In this document: one piece after another, positions 6,476 to 13,941 of the stretch
Position numbering within the stretch: position 1 is the first letter of the stretch
Layout: each line of letters starts with the position of its first letter
NCBI GenBank assembly: GCA_023445705.1
Contig: JAEXKM010000215.1
Coordinates: forward strand, 1-15,297
DNA from: Pseudomonadota bacterium
GTDB taxonomy: Bacteria; Pseudomonadota; Alphaproteobacteria; Caulobacterales; Caulobacteraceae
Length of the DNA: 15,297 nucleotides
Direction of reading: 5' to 3'
Translations under genes and position numbers: made by a program
The notes under the pieces: generated by a model
What the model was told of the DNA's origin: nothing
The model's input: only the letters and a program-made list of their open reading frames with translations
Database searches by the model: none

Positions 6476-6895
6476 ATGTCTGCTGAACCTTCAAATAAGA
6501 CACCTGATCCAATGGACGTCGCGCTTGGCGCCGCGGTCCGGATCCGGCGTCGAACCATCGGCATGTCCCAAGAGGCCTTGGCCGAACAGTGCGGCGTAAG
6601 TTTCCAGCAAATCCAGAAGTACGAGAACGGAGCCAACCGGATATCGTTCTCGCGTCTTGTTCAGATCGCACGCGCTTTACGATGTCGGGTCGTGGACCTG
6701 ATGGACGTTCTGGACACCCCAGCGGGCGAAGGGGACGTCGATCTGCTCAGTCGCATGCGCACCCCAGGCGCGCTCGAATTGCTGAACGCCTTCGAACGCC
6801 TGCCGCAGGAGGCCAGGTCGTCCCTGGTCAATCTTCTGCGGGTGATGACCGATCCCGAAGCCGGCCAGAAATCCCGGCACAAGGAAGTCGCATAA
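6476..6895 (+). CDS. XRE-family helix-turn-helix transcriptional regulator
   Basis: This is a 139-residue cytoplasmic DNA-binding protein. The Cro/CI-type HTH spans about residues 14-72: LGAAVRIRRRTIGMSQEALAEQCGVSFQQIQKYENGANRISFSRLVQIARALRC, with the recognition helix in VSFQQIQKYENG. The 65-residue tail (VVDLMDVLD..., LLNAFERLPQEARSSLVNLLRVM) is likely helical and could mediate dimerisation. The ATG at 6476 is chosen because GAGGAG stands 8 bases upstream; the in-frame GTG at 6458 falls before this RBS. Single-domain XRE proteins of this type are common in alphaproteobacterial chromosomes. The upstream region contains several palindromes that could be its own operators. Its targets cannot be read from the sequence. 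Confidence 0.88.
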   Translation: MSAEPSNKTPDPMDVALGAAVRIRRRTIGMSQEALAEQCGVSFQQIQKYENGANRISFSRLVQIARALRCRVVDLMDVLDTPAGEGDVDLLSRMRTPGALELLNAFERLPQEARSSLVNLLRVMTDPEAGQKSRHKEVA

Positions 6896-6896
6896 A

Positions 6897-6928
6897 AGAA
6901 GGGGCGCTGGCCATCCAGCGCCCCTTCC
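6897..6928. terminator. hairpin terminator between convergent XRE and cold-shock genes
   Basis: The stem GAAGGGGCGCTGG / CCAGCGCCCCTTC (13 bp, arms 6898-6910 and 6915-6927) is perfect, with a CCAT loop. On the minus strand it is followed by a T-rich run (TTCTTTTAT), so it best serves the cold-shock gene. The plus strand has CCTTCCTTCTC after the stem and could use it less efficiently. Confidence 0.8.
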
Positions 6929-6944
6929 TTCTCGTCTATGCGGA

Positions 6945-7148
6945 TCAGATCGGTTTCAGGTCGACCGCGGCGACCTTGCCCCGCTCTTCACGTTCCTGAA
7001 ACTCGACCTTCTGCCCTTCGTTCAGCGCGCGAAGGCCGGCCCGCTCGACGGCGGAGATATGGACGAAGACGTCCTTGCCCCCGTCGTCGGGCTGGATGAA
7101 GCCGTAACCCTTGGTGCCGTTGAACCATTTGACCGTCCCGGTGGCCAT
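6945..7148 (-). CDS. cspA: cold-shock protein, CspA family
   Basis: This 67-residue single cold-shock domain protein is full length for the family. The RNA/ssDNA-binding motifs are intact: KGYGFIQ (RNP1) and VFVHISA (RNP2), with the N-terminal MATGTVKWFNGTKG. Such proteins bind single-stranded RNA and melt secondary structure, acting as RNA chaperones in cold, stationary phase or routine growth depending on the paralogue. The ATG at 7148 gives the standard N-terminus and has AGGGAG about 11 bases upstream; the frame extends to 7208 but that part is non-conserved. The gene converges on the XRE regulator with a strong hairpin between them. Whether it is cold-induced cannot be told from sequence. 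Confidence 0.95.
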   Translation of the reverse strand: MATGTVKWFNGTKGYGFIQPDDGGKDVFVHISAVERAGLRALNEGQKVEFQEREERGKVAAVDLKPI

Positions 7149-7333
7149 GACGCTTTCGTCTCCCTGACAGCGTTCAAACGCGAGCGGGCAAGCCACGCCC
7201 GAAAACAATCTCAGTCATCTGGGAGGCTTGTTCAGTCCGCAAACGCGGGAAGAAGAACGACTGCAGGCCCAAGTCCGGATTGCGGACGAAATTTTGGTCA
7301 CGGGCAAGCGAGGCGGTCAACCAAGAACGCGGT
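7149..7333. other. gap between cspA start and tlpA stop
   Basis: This 185-bp stretch should contain the cspA promoter and leader, since cspA and tlpA are both on the minus strand. A short GCGTT-TG-AACGC dyad lies just before the RBS. No clear promoter pair and no strong terminator for tlpA were found. Confidence 0.4.
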
Positions 7334-7963
7334 TCAATTTTCCGCCAGGACTTGATCGATCAACGCCTTGGCGTCCTCGCCGGACCAGTCCGCGCCCCCC
7401 GCAAGGCGTCCGCGCTCGACCCCGTCGGGGCCGTAGATGATCGTCGTCGGCATGCCAGAGGCGACCGGCTTGAAGGCGAACGGCAAGGCCATTTTCGGGT
7501 CGTGATAGAAGGTGAGCGGCGCGTGCTTGGCGATGAAGGCCCGCGCCTTGTCGGCGTCCTGCGGACGATCGACGCTGACCGCCACCACCGCGACGGGCTT
7601 GCCCTCGTAGCTGGCTGCGAGCTTGGCGAGCGTCGGCATCTCGATGACGCACGGCGCGCACCAGGTCGCCCACAGGTTCACCACCGCGACCTTGCCCTTG
7701 AAGTCGGCGATGCGGGCCGCCTCGCCGCTCGGCCCCTGGAAGCTCGTGACCGGCGCGACGGTGGCTTCGGCGGGAATTTCGAACTTCGCCATCTCCCCCT
7801 TGGCGAAGGACTTCAGTCCATCGGTGCGCTGGGGGTTTATGGAAGCCTGGGCGATGATGTACAGAACCCCGGCGACGCCCACCAAGGCGACGCCCCGAAG
7901 CGCCCATTTCAAGCGGGAGGCCTTGGGTTCGCCAGCGGCCTTCTCAGCAGACTTCTCACTCAT
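7334..7963 (-). CDS. tlpA: TlpA-like membrane-anchored thiol-disulfide oxidoreductase
   Basis: This is a 209-residue thioredoxin-fold protein facing the periplasm. A charged N-tail (1-20) and one membrane helix (about 21-40) anchor it. The thioredoxin/AhpC-TSA domain follows with active site W101-C-A-P-C105 (NLWATWCAPCVIEMP), the VVAVSVDRP strand and a cis-Pro loop at GMPTTI. Known TlpA/ResE/CcmG relatives keep periplasmic cysteines reduced, for example for cytochrome c or copper-centre assembly; the substrate here is not evident. The start ATG at 7963 is directly adjacent to the argH ATG (CATATG), with a GAGGAA RBS lying inside the first argH codons. Because the next gene in the argH operon resembles LptM, which in enterobacteria helps LptD disulfide maturation, a link to envelope disulfide chemistry is possible but speculative. 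Confidence 0.9.
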   Translation of the reverse strand: MSEKSAEKAAGEPKASRLKWALRGVALVGVAGVLYIIAQASINPQRTDGLKSFAKGEMAKFEIPAEATVAPVTSFQGPSGEAARIADFKGKVAVVNLWATWCAPCVIEMPTLAKLAASYEGKPVAVVAVSVDRPQDADKARAFIAKHAPLTFYHDPKMALPFAFKPVASGMPTTIIYGPDGVERGRLAGGADWSGEDAKALIDQVLAEN

Positions 7964-9367
7964 ATGACGCACTCTTCCTCGACTGCTTCCGGCCAGGCCA
8001 TGTGGGGCGGGCGGTTCTCGTCCAAGCCGGCCGAGCTGATGCAGGCGATCAACGTCTCCATCGGCTTCGACAAACGATTGGCGGCGCAAGACCTCGCCGG
8101 CTCCCGCGCGCACGCGGCGATGTTGCTCAAGCAAGGCGTTATTACAAGCGAGGATGAGGCGGCCATCCAGGGCGGCCTCTCCGCCATCGAGGCCGAGATC
8201 GCCGCCGGGACCTTCCCGTTCCGAGACGAGTACGAAGACATCCACATGAACGTGGAGGCCCGGCTGCGCGAGTTGATCGGGCCGGCCGCCGGCCGCCTGC
8301 ACACCGCCCGCTCGCGCAACGACCAGGTGGCCCTGGACTTCCGCCTGTGGGTTCGCGACGCCTGCGACCGCACCGTGGCGCAGATCAGGGATCTTCAGAG
8401 GGCGCTGGTGTCCAAGGCCGAGCCGCACGCCGCGACCCTGATGCCGGGCTTCACCCACCTGCAGCCGGCCCAGCCGGTCACCTTCGGCCACCATCTCATG
8501 GCCTATGTGGAAATGTTCGGCCGCGACGCCTCGCGCTTCGCCGACGCCCGCGCGCGCATGAACGAATGCCCGCTGGGCGCGGCCGCCCTGGCCGGATCGC
8601 CCTTCCCGATCGACCGTCACGCGACCGCCCAGGCGCTGGGCTTCGACGCCCCGACCGCCAATTCGCTCGATAGCGTGGCCGACCGCGATTTCGCCCTGGA
8701 GAGCCTGTCTGCGGCCTCGATCTGCGCCACCCACCTTTCGCGCCTGGCCGAAGAAATCGTGATCTGGATGACGCCGCAGTTCGGCTTCGTGAAGCTGTCC
8801 GACGCCTTCACCACCGGCTCGTCGATCATGCCGCAGAAGAAGAACCCCGACGCGGCCGAGCTCATCCGCGCCAAGGTCGGCCGGGTGCTGGGTTCGCTGA
8901 CCCAACTGACCGTGGTCATGAAGGGCCTCCCGCTGACCTATTCGAAGGACATGCAGGAGGACAAAGTCCCGACCTTCGAAGCCTTCGACGCGCTCGAACT
9001 GTCGCTAGCGGCGATGGCCGGAATGGTCGCCGACCTCGAACCGGTTCCGGAGCGGATGGCCGCGGCCGCCGGCGCCGGCTTCTCGACCGCCACCGACCTC
9101 GCCGACTGGCTCGTGCGCACGCTGGACATGCCGTTCCGCGACGCTCACCATGTCACCGGCGCCGCGGTGAAGAAGGCTGAGAGCCTGGGCTGTGATCTGC
9201 CGTCGTTGCCGCTTGCCGAACTGCAAACCATCGAACCGAGGATCACCGCAGCGGTCTTTGAGGTCCTGACGCCGCAGGCGTCGGCCGCGAGCCGCAAGAG
9301 CTACGGCGGAACCTCACCGGAACAGGTCCGCGCCCAGATCGCGCGTTGGAAGGAGAAGCTGAAATGA
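7964..9367 (+). CDS. argH: argininosuccinate lyase
   Basis: This is a 467-residue cytoplasmic enzyme for the last step of arginine synthesis: argininosuccinate to arginine and fumarate. It belongs to the fumarase/aspartase superfamily. Landmarks are MWGGRF near the N-terminus, the HMNVEARL and LHTARSRNDQVALDFRLW segments, PGFTHLQPAQPVTFGHH, and the signature loop GSSIMPQKKNP at residues 285-295. The start is ATG 7964 (MTHSSS...) or possibly ATG 8000 directly before MWGGRF; neither has a convincing RBS. The first is preferred for length, but leaderless translation or the shorter form is possible. The long open frame upstream of 7964 is only the antisense of tlpA. The stop overlaps the next gene (ATGA), and AAGGAG for that gene lies in the last argH codons. 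Confidence 0.96.
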   Translation: MTHSSSTASGQAMWGGRFSSKPAELMQAINVSIGFDKRLAAQDLAGSRAHAAMLLKQGVITSEDEAAIQGGLSAIEAEIAAGTFPFRDEYEDIHMNVEARLRELIGPAAGRLHTARSRNDQVALDFRLWVRDACDRTVAQIRDLQRALVSKAEPHAATLMPGFTHLQPAQPVTFGHHLMAYVEMFGRDASRFADARARMNECPLGAAALAGSPFPIDRHATAQALGFDAPTANSLDSVADRDFALESLSAASICATHLSRLAEEIVIWMTPQFGFVKLSDAFTTGSSIMPQKKNPDAAELIRAKVGRVLGSLTQLTVVMKGLPLTYSKDMQEDKVPTFEAFDALELSLAAMAGMVADLEPVPERMAAAAGAGFSTATDLADWLVRTLDMPFRDAHHVTGAAVKKAESLGCDLPSLPLAELQTIEPRITAAVFEVLTPQASAASRKSYGGTSPEQVRAQIARWKEKLK

Positions 9368-9642
9368 CCCTTCGTCCCCTCGCGATGATCCTGGCGATCA
9401 GCGCGACCGCGCTCGCCGGCTGCGGCAAGTTGGGTCAGCTCGAACGCCCCGGCCCGATGGCCGGCCAAGGCTCCGGCGCCGACGCCGGCGCCACCCCGGC
9501 GCGTACGGTGCGCACCATCGACCCACGTAACCGCGACGACCGTCCTGCGCCGCCGCGCACCCTGCCCATCGACAGCGCCCCCAATCCCTCCGCCGTCGCG
9601 CCCCAAGGCGCCCTTCCCGACCCGTACTCAAATCCACGATGA
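9364..9642 (+). CDS. lptM: LptM/YifL-like small lipoprotein
   Basis: This is a 92-residue lipoprotein. The signal is MTLRPLAMILAISATALAGC with the lipobox LAGC (Cys20), and the mature N-terminus CGKLGQLERPGP matches the CGxxGxLxxP pattern of the LptM (YifL) family. The rest is low-complexity, rich in Pro, Ala, Arg and Asp, and probably disordered. In Escherichia coli LptM assists oxidative assembly of the LPS translocon LptD-LptE, and yifL sits beside the lysine-pathway gene dapF. Here it lies directly before lysA, so the association with diaminopimelate genes is kept. The start ATG 9364 overlaps the argH stop (ATGA) and has AAGGAG at 9350-9355. Its stop in turn overlaps the lysA start. Function is by homology of a short motif plus context, so moderately sure. 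Confidence 0.78.
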   Translation: MTLRPLAMILAISATALAGCGKLGQLERPGPMAGQGSGADAGATPARTVRTIDPRNRDDRPAPPRTLPIDSAPNPSAVAPQGALPDPYSNPR

Positions 9643-10922
9643 ATCATTTCGAGCTCAAGGGGGGCGAGCTCTTCTGTGAAGGCGTGTCCCTGGCCGACAT
9701 CGCCAGCGCAGTCGGCACGCCAGTCTATGTCTATTCCAGCGCGACGCTGGAGCGTCACTTCCAGGTCCTCCGCGACGCTCTCGTCAGCGAAGGCCTGAAG
9801 GGCGACCACGGCGGGGATCCTCTGATCGCCTTCGCCGTGAAGGCCAATTCCAACCTGGCGGTGCTGCAGACGCTCGCGCGGCTCGGCGCCGGCGCCGATA
9901 CGGTTTCGGAAGGCGAGATCCGCCGCGCCCTGGCGGCCGGCGTTCCGCCGGAAAAGATCGTGTTCTCAGGCGTCGGCAAGACGGCCGGCGAACTGGCCTT
10001 CGCGCTCAAGTCCGGCGTGGCCGAGATCAATGTGGAATCCGAGCCGGAAATGCGGCTGGCGAGCCAGGTGGCCCAGTCGCTCGGCATGCGCGCCACCATC
10101 GCGATCCGGGTCAATCCCGACATCTCGGCCGGCGGCCACGCCAAGATCTCGACCGGGAAGTCGGACAACAAGTTCGGCGTCTCGTTCTCGGAGGCCGAGC
10201 GGCTCTACGCAAACGCGTCCAACGACGCCGGCCTCGATCCGGTCGGCGTCACCTGCCACATCGGCAGCCAGATCAGCGACCTTGAGCCGATGGCTCAGGC
10301 CTTCGCCAAGATGCGCGGCCTGGTCGAGCGGCTGCGCGGGGAGGGCCTTTCGGTCCAGCGGCTCGACCTGGGCGGCGGCCTGGGCGTGCCCTACTTCAAC
10401 CAGCCGGAACCGCCTTCTCCCGCCGACTATGCGCGGATGATCGCCAAGACCATGCACGGCCTGGACGTGGCCTACGCTTTCGAGCCCGGACGGATGATCG
10501 CCGCCAACGCCGGCGTCCTGCTGGCCCAGGTGCTGCACATCCACGAGCGGCCGGAAGGCCGCAAGTTCGTGGTCCTCGATGCGGCCATGAACGACCTGAT
10601 CCGGCCGGCCATGTACGACGCCTACCACGAGATCGCGCCGGTCAAGCCGCGTGCGGGCGAGCCGGCGGTCTATGATGTGGTCGGGCCGATCTGCGAGACC
10701 GGCGACACCTTCACCCGCGAGCGCACCCTGCCGCCGTTGGAGTCGGGGGATCTCGTCGCCTTCCTCAGCGCCGGCGCGTACGGGGCGGTGATGGCGAGCG
10801 AGTACAACAGCCGGCTCCTCGTCCCCGAGGTGCTGGTCAAGGGCGACGAATACGCCATCGTCCGCCCGCGCCCGACCTATGAAGAGATGCTGGAGCGCGA
10901 GCGCCCCGCACCCTGGTTCTAG
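9639..10922 (+). CDS. lysA: diaminopimelate decarboxylase
   Basis: This is a 427-residue PLP-dependent, fold-type III decarboxylase that converts meso-diaminopimelate to lysine, the last step of lysine synthesis. The PLP lysine is K68 in FAVKANSN. Other family marks are HIGSQ, the glycine loop LDLGGGLGVPY, EPGRMIAANAG, and the C-terminal CETGDTF motif with C352, which comes from the partner subunit in the dimer, followed by YNSR. ATG 9639 overlaps the preceding stop (ATGA) and lacks an RBS, so translation is likely coupled to the lipoprotein gene. The stop shares CTAG with the convergent phosphoribosyltransferase gene, leaving no room for a terminator. No lysine riboswitch is visible upstream; regulation is probably through the argH promoter (inference). 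Confidence 0.97.
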   Translation: MNHFELKGGELFCEGVSLADIASAVGTPVYVYSSATLERHFQVLRDALVSEGLKGDHGGDPLIAFAVKANSNLAVLQTLARLGAGADTVSEGEIRRALAAGVPPEKIVFSGVGKTAGELAFALKSGVAEINVESEPEMRLASQVAQSLGMRATIAIRVNPDISAGGHAKISTGKSDNKFGVSFSEAERLYANASNDAGLDPVGVTCHIGSQISDLEPMAQAFAKMRGLVERLRGEGLSVQRLDLGGGLGVPYFNQPEPPSPADYARMIAKTMHGLDVAYAFEPGRMIAANAGVLLAQVLHIHERPEGRKFVVLDAAMNDLIRPAMYDAYHEIAPVKPRAGEPAVYDVVGPICETGDTFTRERTLPPLESGDLVAFLSAGAYGAVMASEYNSRLLVPEVLVKGDEYAIVRPRPTYEEMLERERPAPWF

Positions 10923-11452
10923 TCCAGGGCGCCGATATAGGGCAGCCCGCGCAACGCGCCGGCCGCATCCATGCCATAGCCGACCAGGTAGCGCGCCGGC
11001 GCCTCCCAGGCGACGAAATCCGGCGTGATCGCCCGCGGGGTCGGCCAGGGCTTGCTGGCGAAGACCGCCGTCAGCGCCCGGCTCGCCCCGGCGTCGCGGA
11101 CCAGGCGATGGGCCTCCGAAAGCGAAAGCCCGGTATCGATGACGTCGTCGATGACCAGGGCGGTGCGCCCCGCCAGCGGCCGTTGCAGGTCAGCCCGCAC
11201 CTCGCAGCGCCCAAGGCTCGCCCGCTCGTCCCCATACGAGGCCAGCCACAACGCGTCGAACCGGACATACCGCCCTGCACGCGCCAGGGCCCGCGTCAGG
11301 TCCGAGGCGAACCACAGGCCTCCAGTGAGCAGGCAGACCGCCACGGTGTCGTCGTCGATCGTTGGCGCGATCTGCCTGGCCAGGTCCTCGACCCGGCGGG
11401 CGACCTCCTCTTCCGAGAGGAGCACGACGGGAGGGGTCTGGGCGTCAGTCAT
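10919..11452 (-). CDS. hpt: hypoxanthine(-guanine)-type phosphoribosyltransferase
   Basis: This is a 177-residue type I phosphoribosyltransferase, normal length for Hpt. The PRPP-binding signature is LVIDDVIDTG (residues 99-108). The CLLTGGLWFASDLTRAL loop and a C-terminal purine-pocket region (FVAWEAPARYLVGYGMD, like VGYGLD of Hpt) support a 6-oxopurine substrate over uracil or adenine. It would salvage hypoxanthine and/or guanine to nucleotides in the cytoplasm. ATG 11452 (MTDAQTPP) is preferred; ATG 11467 in the same frame adds five residues and cannot be excluded. The gene overlaps the end of the upstream zinc-ribbon gene by 8 bp, so the two are co-transcribed and perhaps translationally coupled. 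Its stop overlaps the lysA stop. Confidence 0.85.
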   Translation of the reverse strand: MTDAQTPPVVLLSEEEVARRVEDLARQIAPTIDDDTVAVCLLTGGLWFASDLTRALARAGRYVRFDALWLASYGDERASLGRCEVRADLQRPLAGRTALVIDDVIDTGLSLSEAHRLVRDAGASRALTAVFASKPWPTPRAITPDFVAWEAPARYLVGYGMDAAGALRGLPYIGALD

Positions 11453-12284
11453 GGCTGGGCAGAGCATCCGGGCTGCCCGGCGGCAGCGCTTGAGCTTCGA
11501 CAGGCGGCGGCCCGGCGGCCATCGCGCGCAGTTCGGGGGCCGCTTCCTTCGGGGCGGGATCGGCCTGCTTGACGTTCACGGTCACCGGCGCGCGGGGTGC
11601 GAACGCCACCTCCAGTTCCTTGGCCTTGGCCGGCGGGTCCAGCAGGGCGATGGCGAAGTGACGGGTCTCTCCGGGCGGGATCTTGGCGTCCGCCGGGCGG
11701 GCGATCTTCGTCGCCAGCGGCTCGCCCTTCTCGTCCAGCAGGCTGATGCGCAAGGGCGGGGTGACGATGGGCTGGTTCTCGATGTTGCGGATCATGCCCG
11801 ACACCGAGAGCGCCGCATGCCCTTCCTGCAGGGAGGGCTCGAACCGGACCCCCTCGATGACCAGCCCCAGGCTGTTCACGGGCAGGCCGACCCCGGCATA
11901 GGCGCTGGCGGTCTGCGGCCAGAGCTTCACGACATCGACGCGGAATATGAGCGCCAGGGCGACCAGCAGGGCCAGGGCCGCCGCCATCCCGGCCCAGACG
12001 ACCCCGGTGGCCGTGGCCTCGCGCACCTTGCGTTCCGTGTCCTTGCGGGCGCGGAACGCCTTGGGCAGATCATCGCCGGTGAAAGCATTCAGGGGCGCGA
12101 GCGGTTCGGCGTCGGCCGGCGTCGCCTCCAGCACCATCGCTTCGGGCTCGGCTTCCTCAACCTCAGGCTGGGCCGCGGTCCACCGCGCGCCGCAACTCGC
12201 GCACTTCACCGCGCGGCCGCCGGGCGGAATCTTGGAATCGTCCACGAAATAGCTGGTGGCGCACTCTGGACAGGTCAGTATCAT
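11445..12284 (-). CDS. zinc-ribbon (MJ0042-type) membrane protein with DUF3426-like domain
   Basis: This is a 279-residue protein in three parts. The N-terminal zinc ribbon has paired cysteines C5-P-E-C8 and C28-A-S-C31, as in the MJ0042 finger. An acidic, alanine/proline-rich linker (about 40-75) leads to one membrane helix (about 93-114). The periplasmic DUF3426/FxLyD-type beta domain (about 125-240; LVIEGVRFEPSLQEGHAALSVSGMIRNIENQPIV) is followed by a low-complexity tail. The topology would put the zinc ribbon in the cytoplasm and the beta domain outside. The gene diverges from ftsE with 56 bp between, an arrangement I recall as common in alphaproteobacteria, hinting at a role near division or envelope. 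No function is established. The start ATG 12284 gives the standard MILTCPEC N-terminus; the RBS is poor. Confidence 0.82.
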   Translation of the reverse strand: MILTCPECATSYFVDDSKIPPGGRAVKCASCGARWTAAQPEVEEAEPEAMVLEATPADAEPLAPLNAFTGDDLPKAFRARKDTERKVREATATGVVWAGMAAALALLVALALIFRVDVVKLWPQTASAYAGVGLPVNSLGLVIEGVRFEPSLQEGHAALSVSGMIRNIENQPIVTPPLRISLLDEKGEPLATKIARPADAKIPPGETRHFAIALLDPPAKAKELEVAFAPRAPVTVNVKQADPAPKEAAPELRAMAAGPPPVEAQALPPGSPDALPSHD

Positions 12285-12340
12285 GACAGCCGAATCGGAC
12301 GCTCCAGCAACCTCAACCGAGGTCGCCGATTTCGGCCCCC
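12285..12340. promoter_or_regulatory. short divergent promoter region of zinc-ribbon gene and ftsE
   Basis: Only 56 bp separate the two divergent starts. It contains two small dyads that share half-sites: CCGA-A-TCGG (12290-12298), which includes a GAATC site, and GCCGA-TT-TCGGC (12325-12336). No clear -35/-10 pair could be picked; the promoters may extend into the coding sequences. Confidence 0.35.
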
Positions 12341-13057
12341 ATGTCCAGAAACCTGAACGCCACAGGCGCCTACGACGCCGATCCCGCCGTTGTCCGCTTC
12401 GATGATGTGTCGATGCGCTATGGTCGCGCCCCCGAAACTTTGAAAGACCTCACCTTTTCCCTACCCCCAGGGTCCTTCCACTTTGTGACCGGCGCATCGG
12501 GAGCGGGCAAGACCTCGCTGCTCAAACTCCTGTTCCTGGCCGCTCGTCCTTCGAAGGGCCTGATGCATCTCTTCGGACAGGACGTCTCCGCCGTGCCGCG
12601 CGGCGAACAGCCGTTCCTGCGCAGGAGGATCGGCGTGGTCTATCAGGAGTTCAAGCTCCTCGAGCACTTGTCGGTCTTCGACAACGCCGCCCTGCCCCTG
12701 CGTATCGAGGGCCGCAAGCCTGACACCTATCGCAACGACGTGGCCGAGCTGCTGGCCTGGGTGGGCCTGCGCAATCGCATGCACGCCATGCCCGCCACGC
12801 TCTCCGGCGGCGAGAAGCAGCGCCTGGCCATCGCCCGCGCCGTGGTCAATCGGCCCGAGATCCTGTTGGCCGACGAGCCCACCGGCAATGTCGACCCCGA
12901 CATGGCGGTGCGGATCCTGAAGCTTCTGGTCGAACTCAACCGCCTCGGCACGACCGTGGTGTTCGCGACCCACGACCAAGACTTGGTCGCCCGCTCCGGC
13001 ATGCCCTCGCTGCACCTGGACAAGGGCCGGCTGACGATCGCGGCGGCTCGCCAGTGA
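12341..13057 (+). CDS. ftsE: cell-division ABC transporter ATP-binding protein FtsE
   Basis: This is a 238-residue cytoplasmic ABC ATPase. Walker A is G51-ASGAGKT-58, the Q-loop is VYQEFKLL, the ABC signature LSGGEKQ starts at residue 154, Walker B is ILLADEP (E179) and the H-loop is FATHD. The YQEFKLL and LADEPTGNVD wording is characteristic of FtsE. FtsE with FtsX forms a membrane complex at the septum that controls peptidoglycan hydrolases from inside the cell, and in Caulobacter it also affects FtsZ-ring organisation. The N-terminus is about 15 residues longer than in E. coli. The start ATG 12341 has only a distant GAGGT. The stop overlaps the ftsX start as GTGA. Confidence 0.96.
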   Translation: MSRNLNATGAYDADPAVVRFDDVSMRYGRAPETLKDLTFSLPPGSFHFVTGASGAGKTSLLKLLFLAARPSKGLMHLFGQDVSAVPRGEQPFLRRRIGVVYQEFKLLEHLSVFDNAALPLRIEGRKPDTYRNDVAELLAWVGLRNRMHAMPATLSGGEKQRLAIARAVVNRPEILLADEPTGNVDPDMAVRILKLLVELNRLGTTVVFATHDQDLVARSGMPSLHLDKGRLTIAAARQ

Positions 13058-13941
13058 CCGACTTCGACGTCGCACGCTGGCGGCCCGCGCCCTTCCTGCC
13101 CGAGGCGGACGCCCGCGACGGGTCGCTGACCTTCGTGGTGGCCGTGCTCTGCTTTCTCGCGTGTCTGACCCTGCTTGGCCTGCTCGCGGCCAACCGCGCG
13201 GCCCATGACTGGACCGATCAGCTCCATGGCCAGGCCACGATCATCGTACGCCCCAAGGCCAACGAAACCCCCGACGGGGCCGCAGCCCGCGCGGCGGAGA
13301 CCCTGGCCGGCGTCCCCGGGGTCGCGGAGGCCCGCGCCCTGGAGAAGGAAAAGGCCGAGGCCCTGATCGCCCCGTGGCTGGGCGACGCCGACCTGTCCGA
13401 CCTGCCTGTCCCGCGGCTCGTGGCCGTGCAGCTGTCCCGGAACGCCCCGGCCAGCGCCGAAACCCTCGACCGCGCGCTGAAGGCGCAAGGCGTCGACGCC
13501 GTCGTCGACGACCACTCCACATGGATGGCCGACATCCAGCGCGCCGCGCAGATGACCCGTTGGGCCGGGCTCGCGATCTTCGGTCTTATCGCCGTGGCCG
13601 CCGCCGCCGTCGTCGCCTTCGCCACCCGTGCGGGACTGGCCGCACGCCGCGATGTCGTGGAGGTGCTGCATCTGTCGGGCGCCGAGGACCGCTTCGTGGC
13701 CCGTCTCTTCCAGCTCCGCTTTGCGCGTATGGCCGCGGTCGCCGGCTTGTTCGGCGCAGCCGCTGCGGCGATCATGGGCGCTGGTCTGCGCCTCGCAGGC
13801 GGAGGAGAAGGTTTGACGCCGGTGCTGCCGATCGCCTGGAGCGATCTCCTGTTCGTTCTGCCGGCCCCGCTGGCCGCGGCCGGCGTCGCCGCGGTCGCCG
13901 CCCACTTCACCGCCCGCGCCTTGATCCGGGACCTCTCGTGA
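13054..13941 (+). CDS. ftsX: cell-division protein FtsX (ABC permease-like)
   Basis: This 295-residue membrane partner of FtsE has four membrane helices, at about 25-46, 168-192, 225-249 and 263-288. An extracytoplasmic domain of about 120 residues lies between the first two; it is the part that contacts hydrolase activators in known FtsX proteins. The cytoplasmic loop between helices 2 and 3 carries the typical VVEVLHLSGAEDRFVARLFQ segment that docks on FtsE. It starts at GTG 13054 inside the ftsE stop and ends inside the start of the next gene, both as GTGA. The sequence is strongly alanine-rich in the last two helices. The family assignment rests on topology, the loop motif and linkage to ftsE. 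Confidence 0.94.
   Translation: MTDFDVARWRPAPFLPEADARDGSLTFVVAVLCFLACLTLLGLLAANRAAHDWTDQLHGQATIIVRPKANETPDGAAARAAETLAGVPGVAEARALEKEKAEALIAPWLGDADLSDLPVPRLVAVQLSRNAPASAETLDRALKAQGVDAVVDDHSTWMADIQRAAQMTRWAGLAIFGLIAVAAAAVVAFATRAGLAARRDVVEVLHLSGAEDRFVARLFQLRFARMAAVAGLFGAAAAAIMGAGLRLAGGGEGLTPVLPIAWSDLLFVLPAPLAAAGVAAVAAHFTARALIRDLS

Noticed and set aside
7300..7333. Terminator downstream of tlpA
   Set aside because: Only 5-6 bp imperfect arms (TTGGT/ACCAA) with a long loop; too weak to support.
7280..7963. Long plus-strand open frame extending argH upstream
   Set aside because: It is antisense to tlpA, Arg/Gly/Asp-rich and without family features; argH homology begins near MWGGRF.
7964..8905. Minus-strand open frame extending tlpA upstream
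   Set aside because: Antisense of argH; TlpA has its own RBS and an N-terminal membrane anchor starting at 7963.
9560..9641. Lysine riboswitch before lysA
   Set aside because: lysA overlaps the preceding gene and there is no untranslated leader to hold one.
13374..13937. Plus-strand open frame extending the DUF218 gene upstream
   Set aside because: Out-of-frame shadow of ftsX, extremely Arg/Pro-rich; the membrane helix starts right after GTG 13938.
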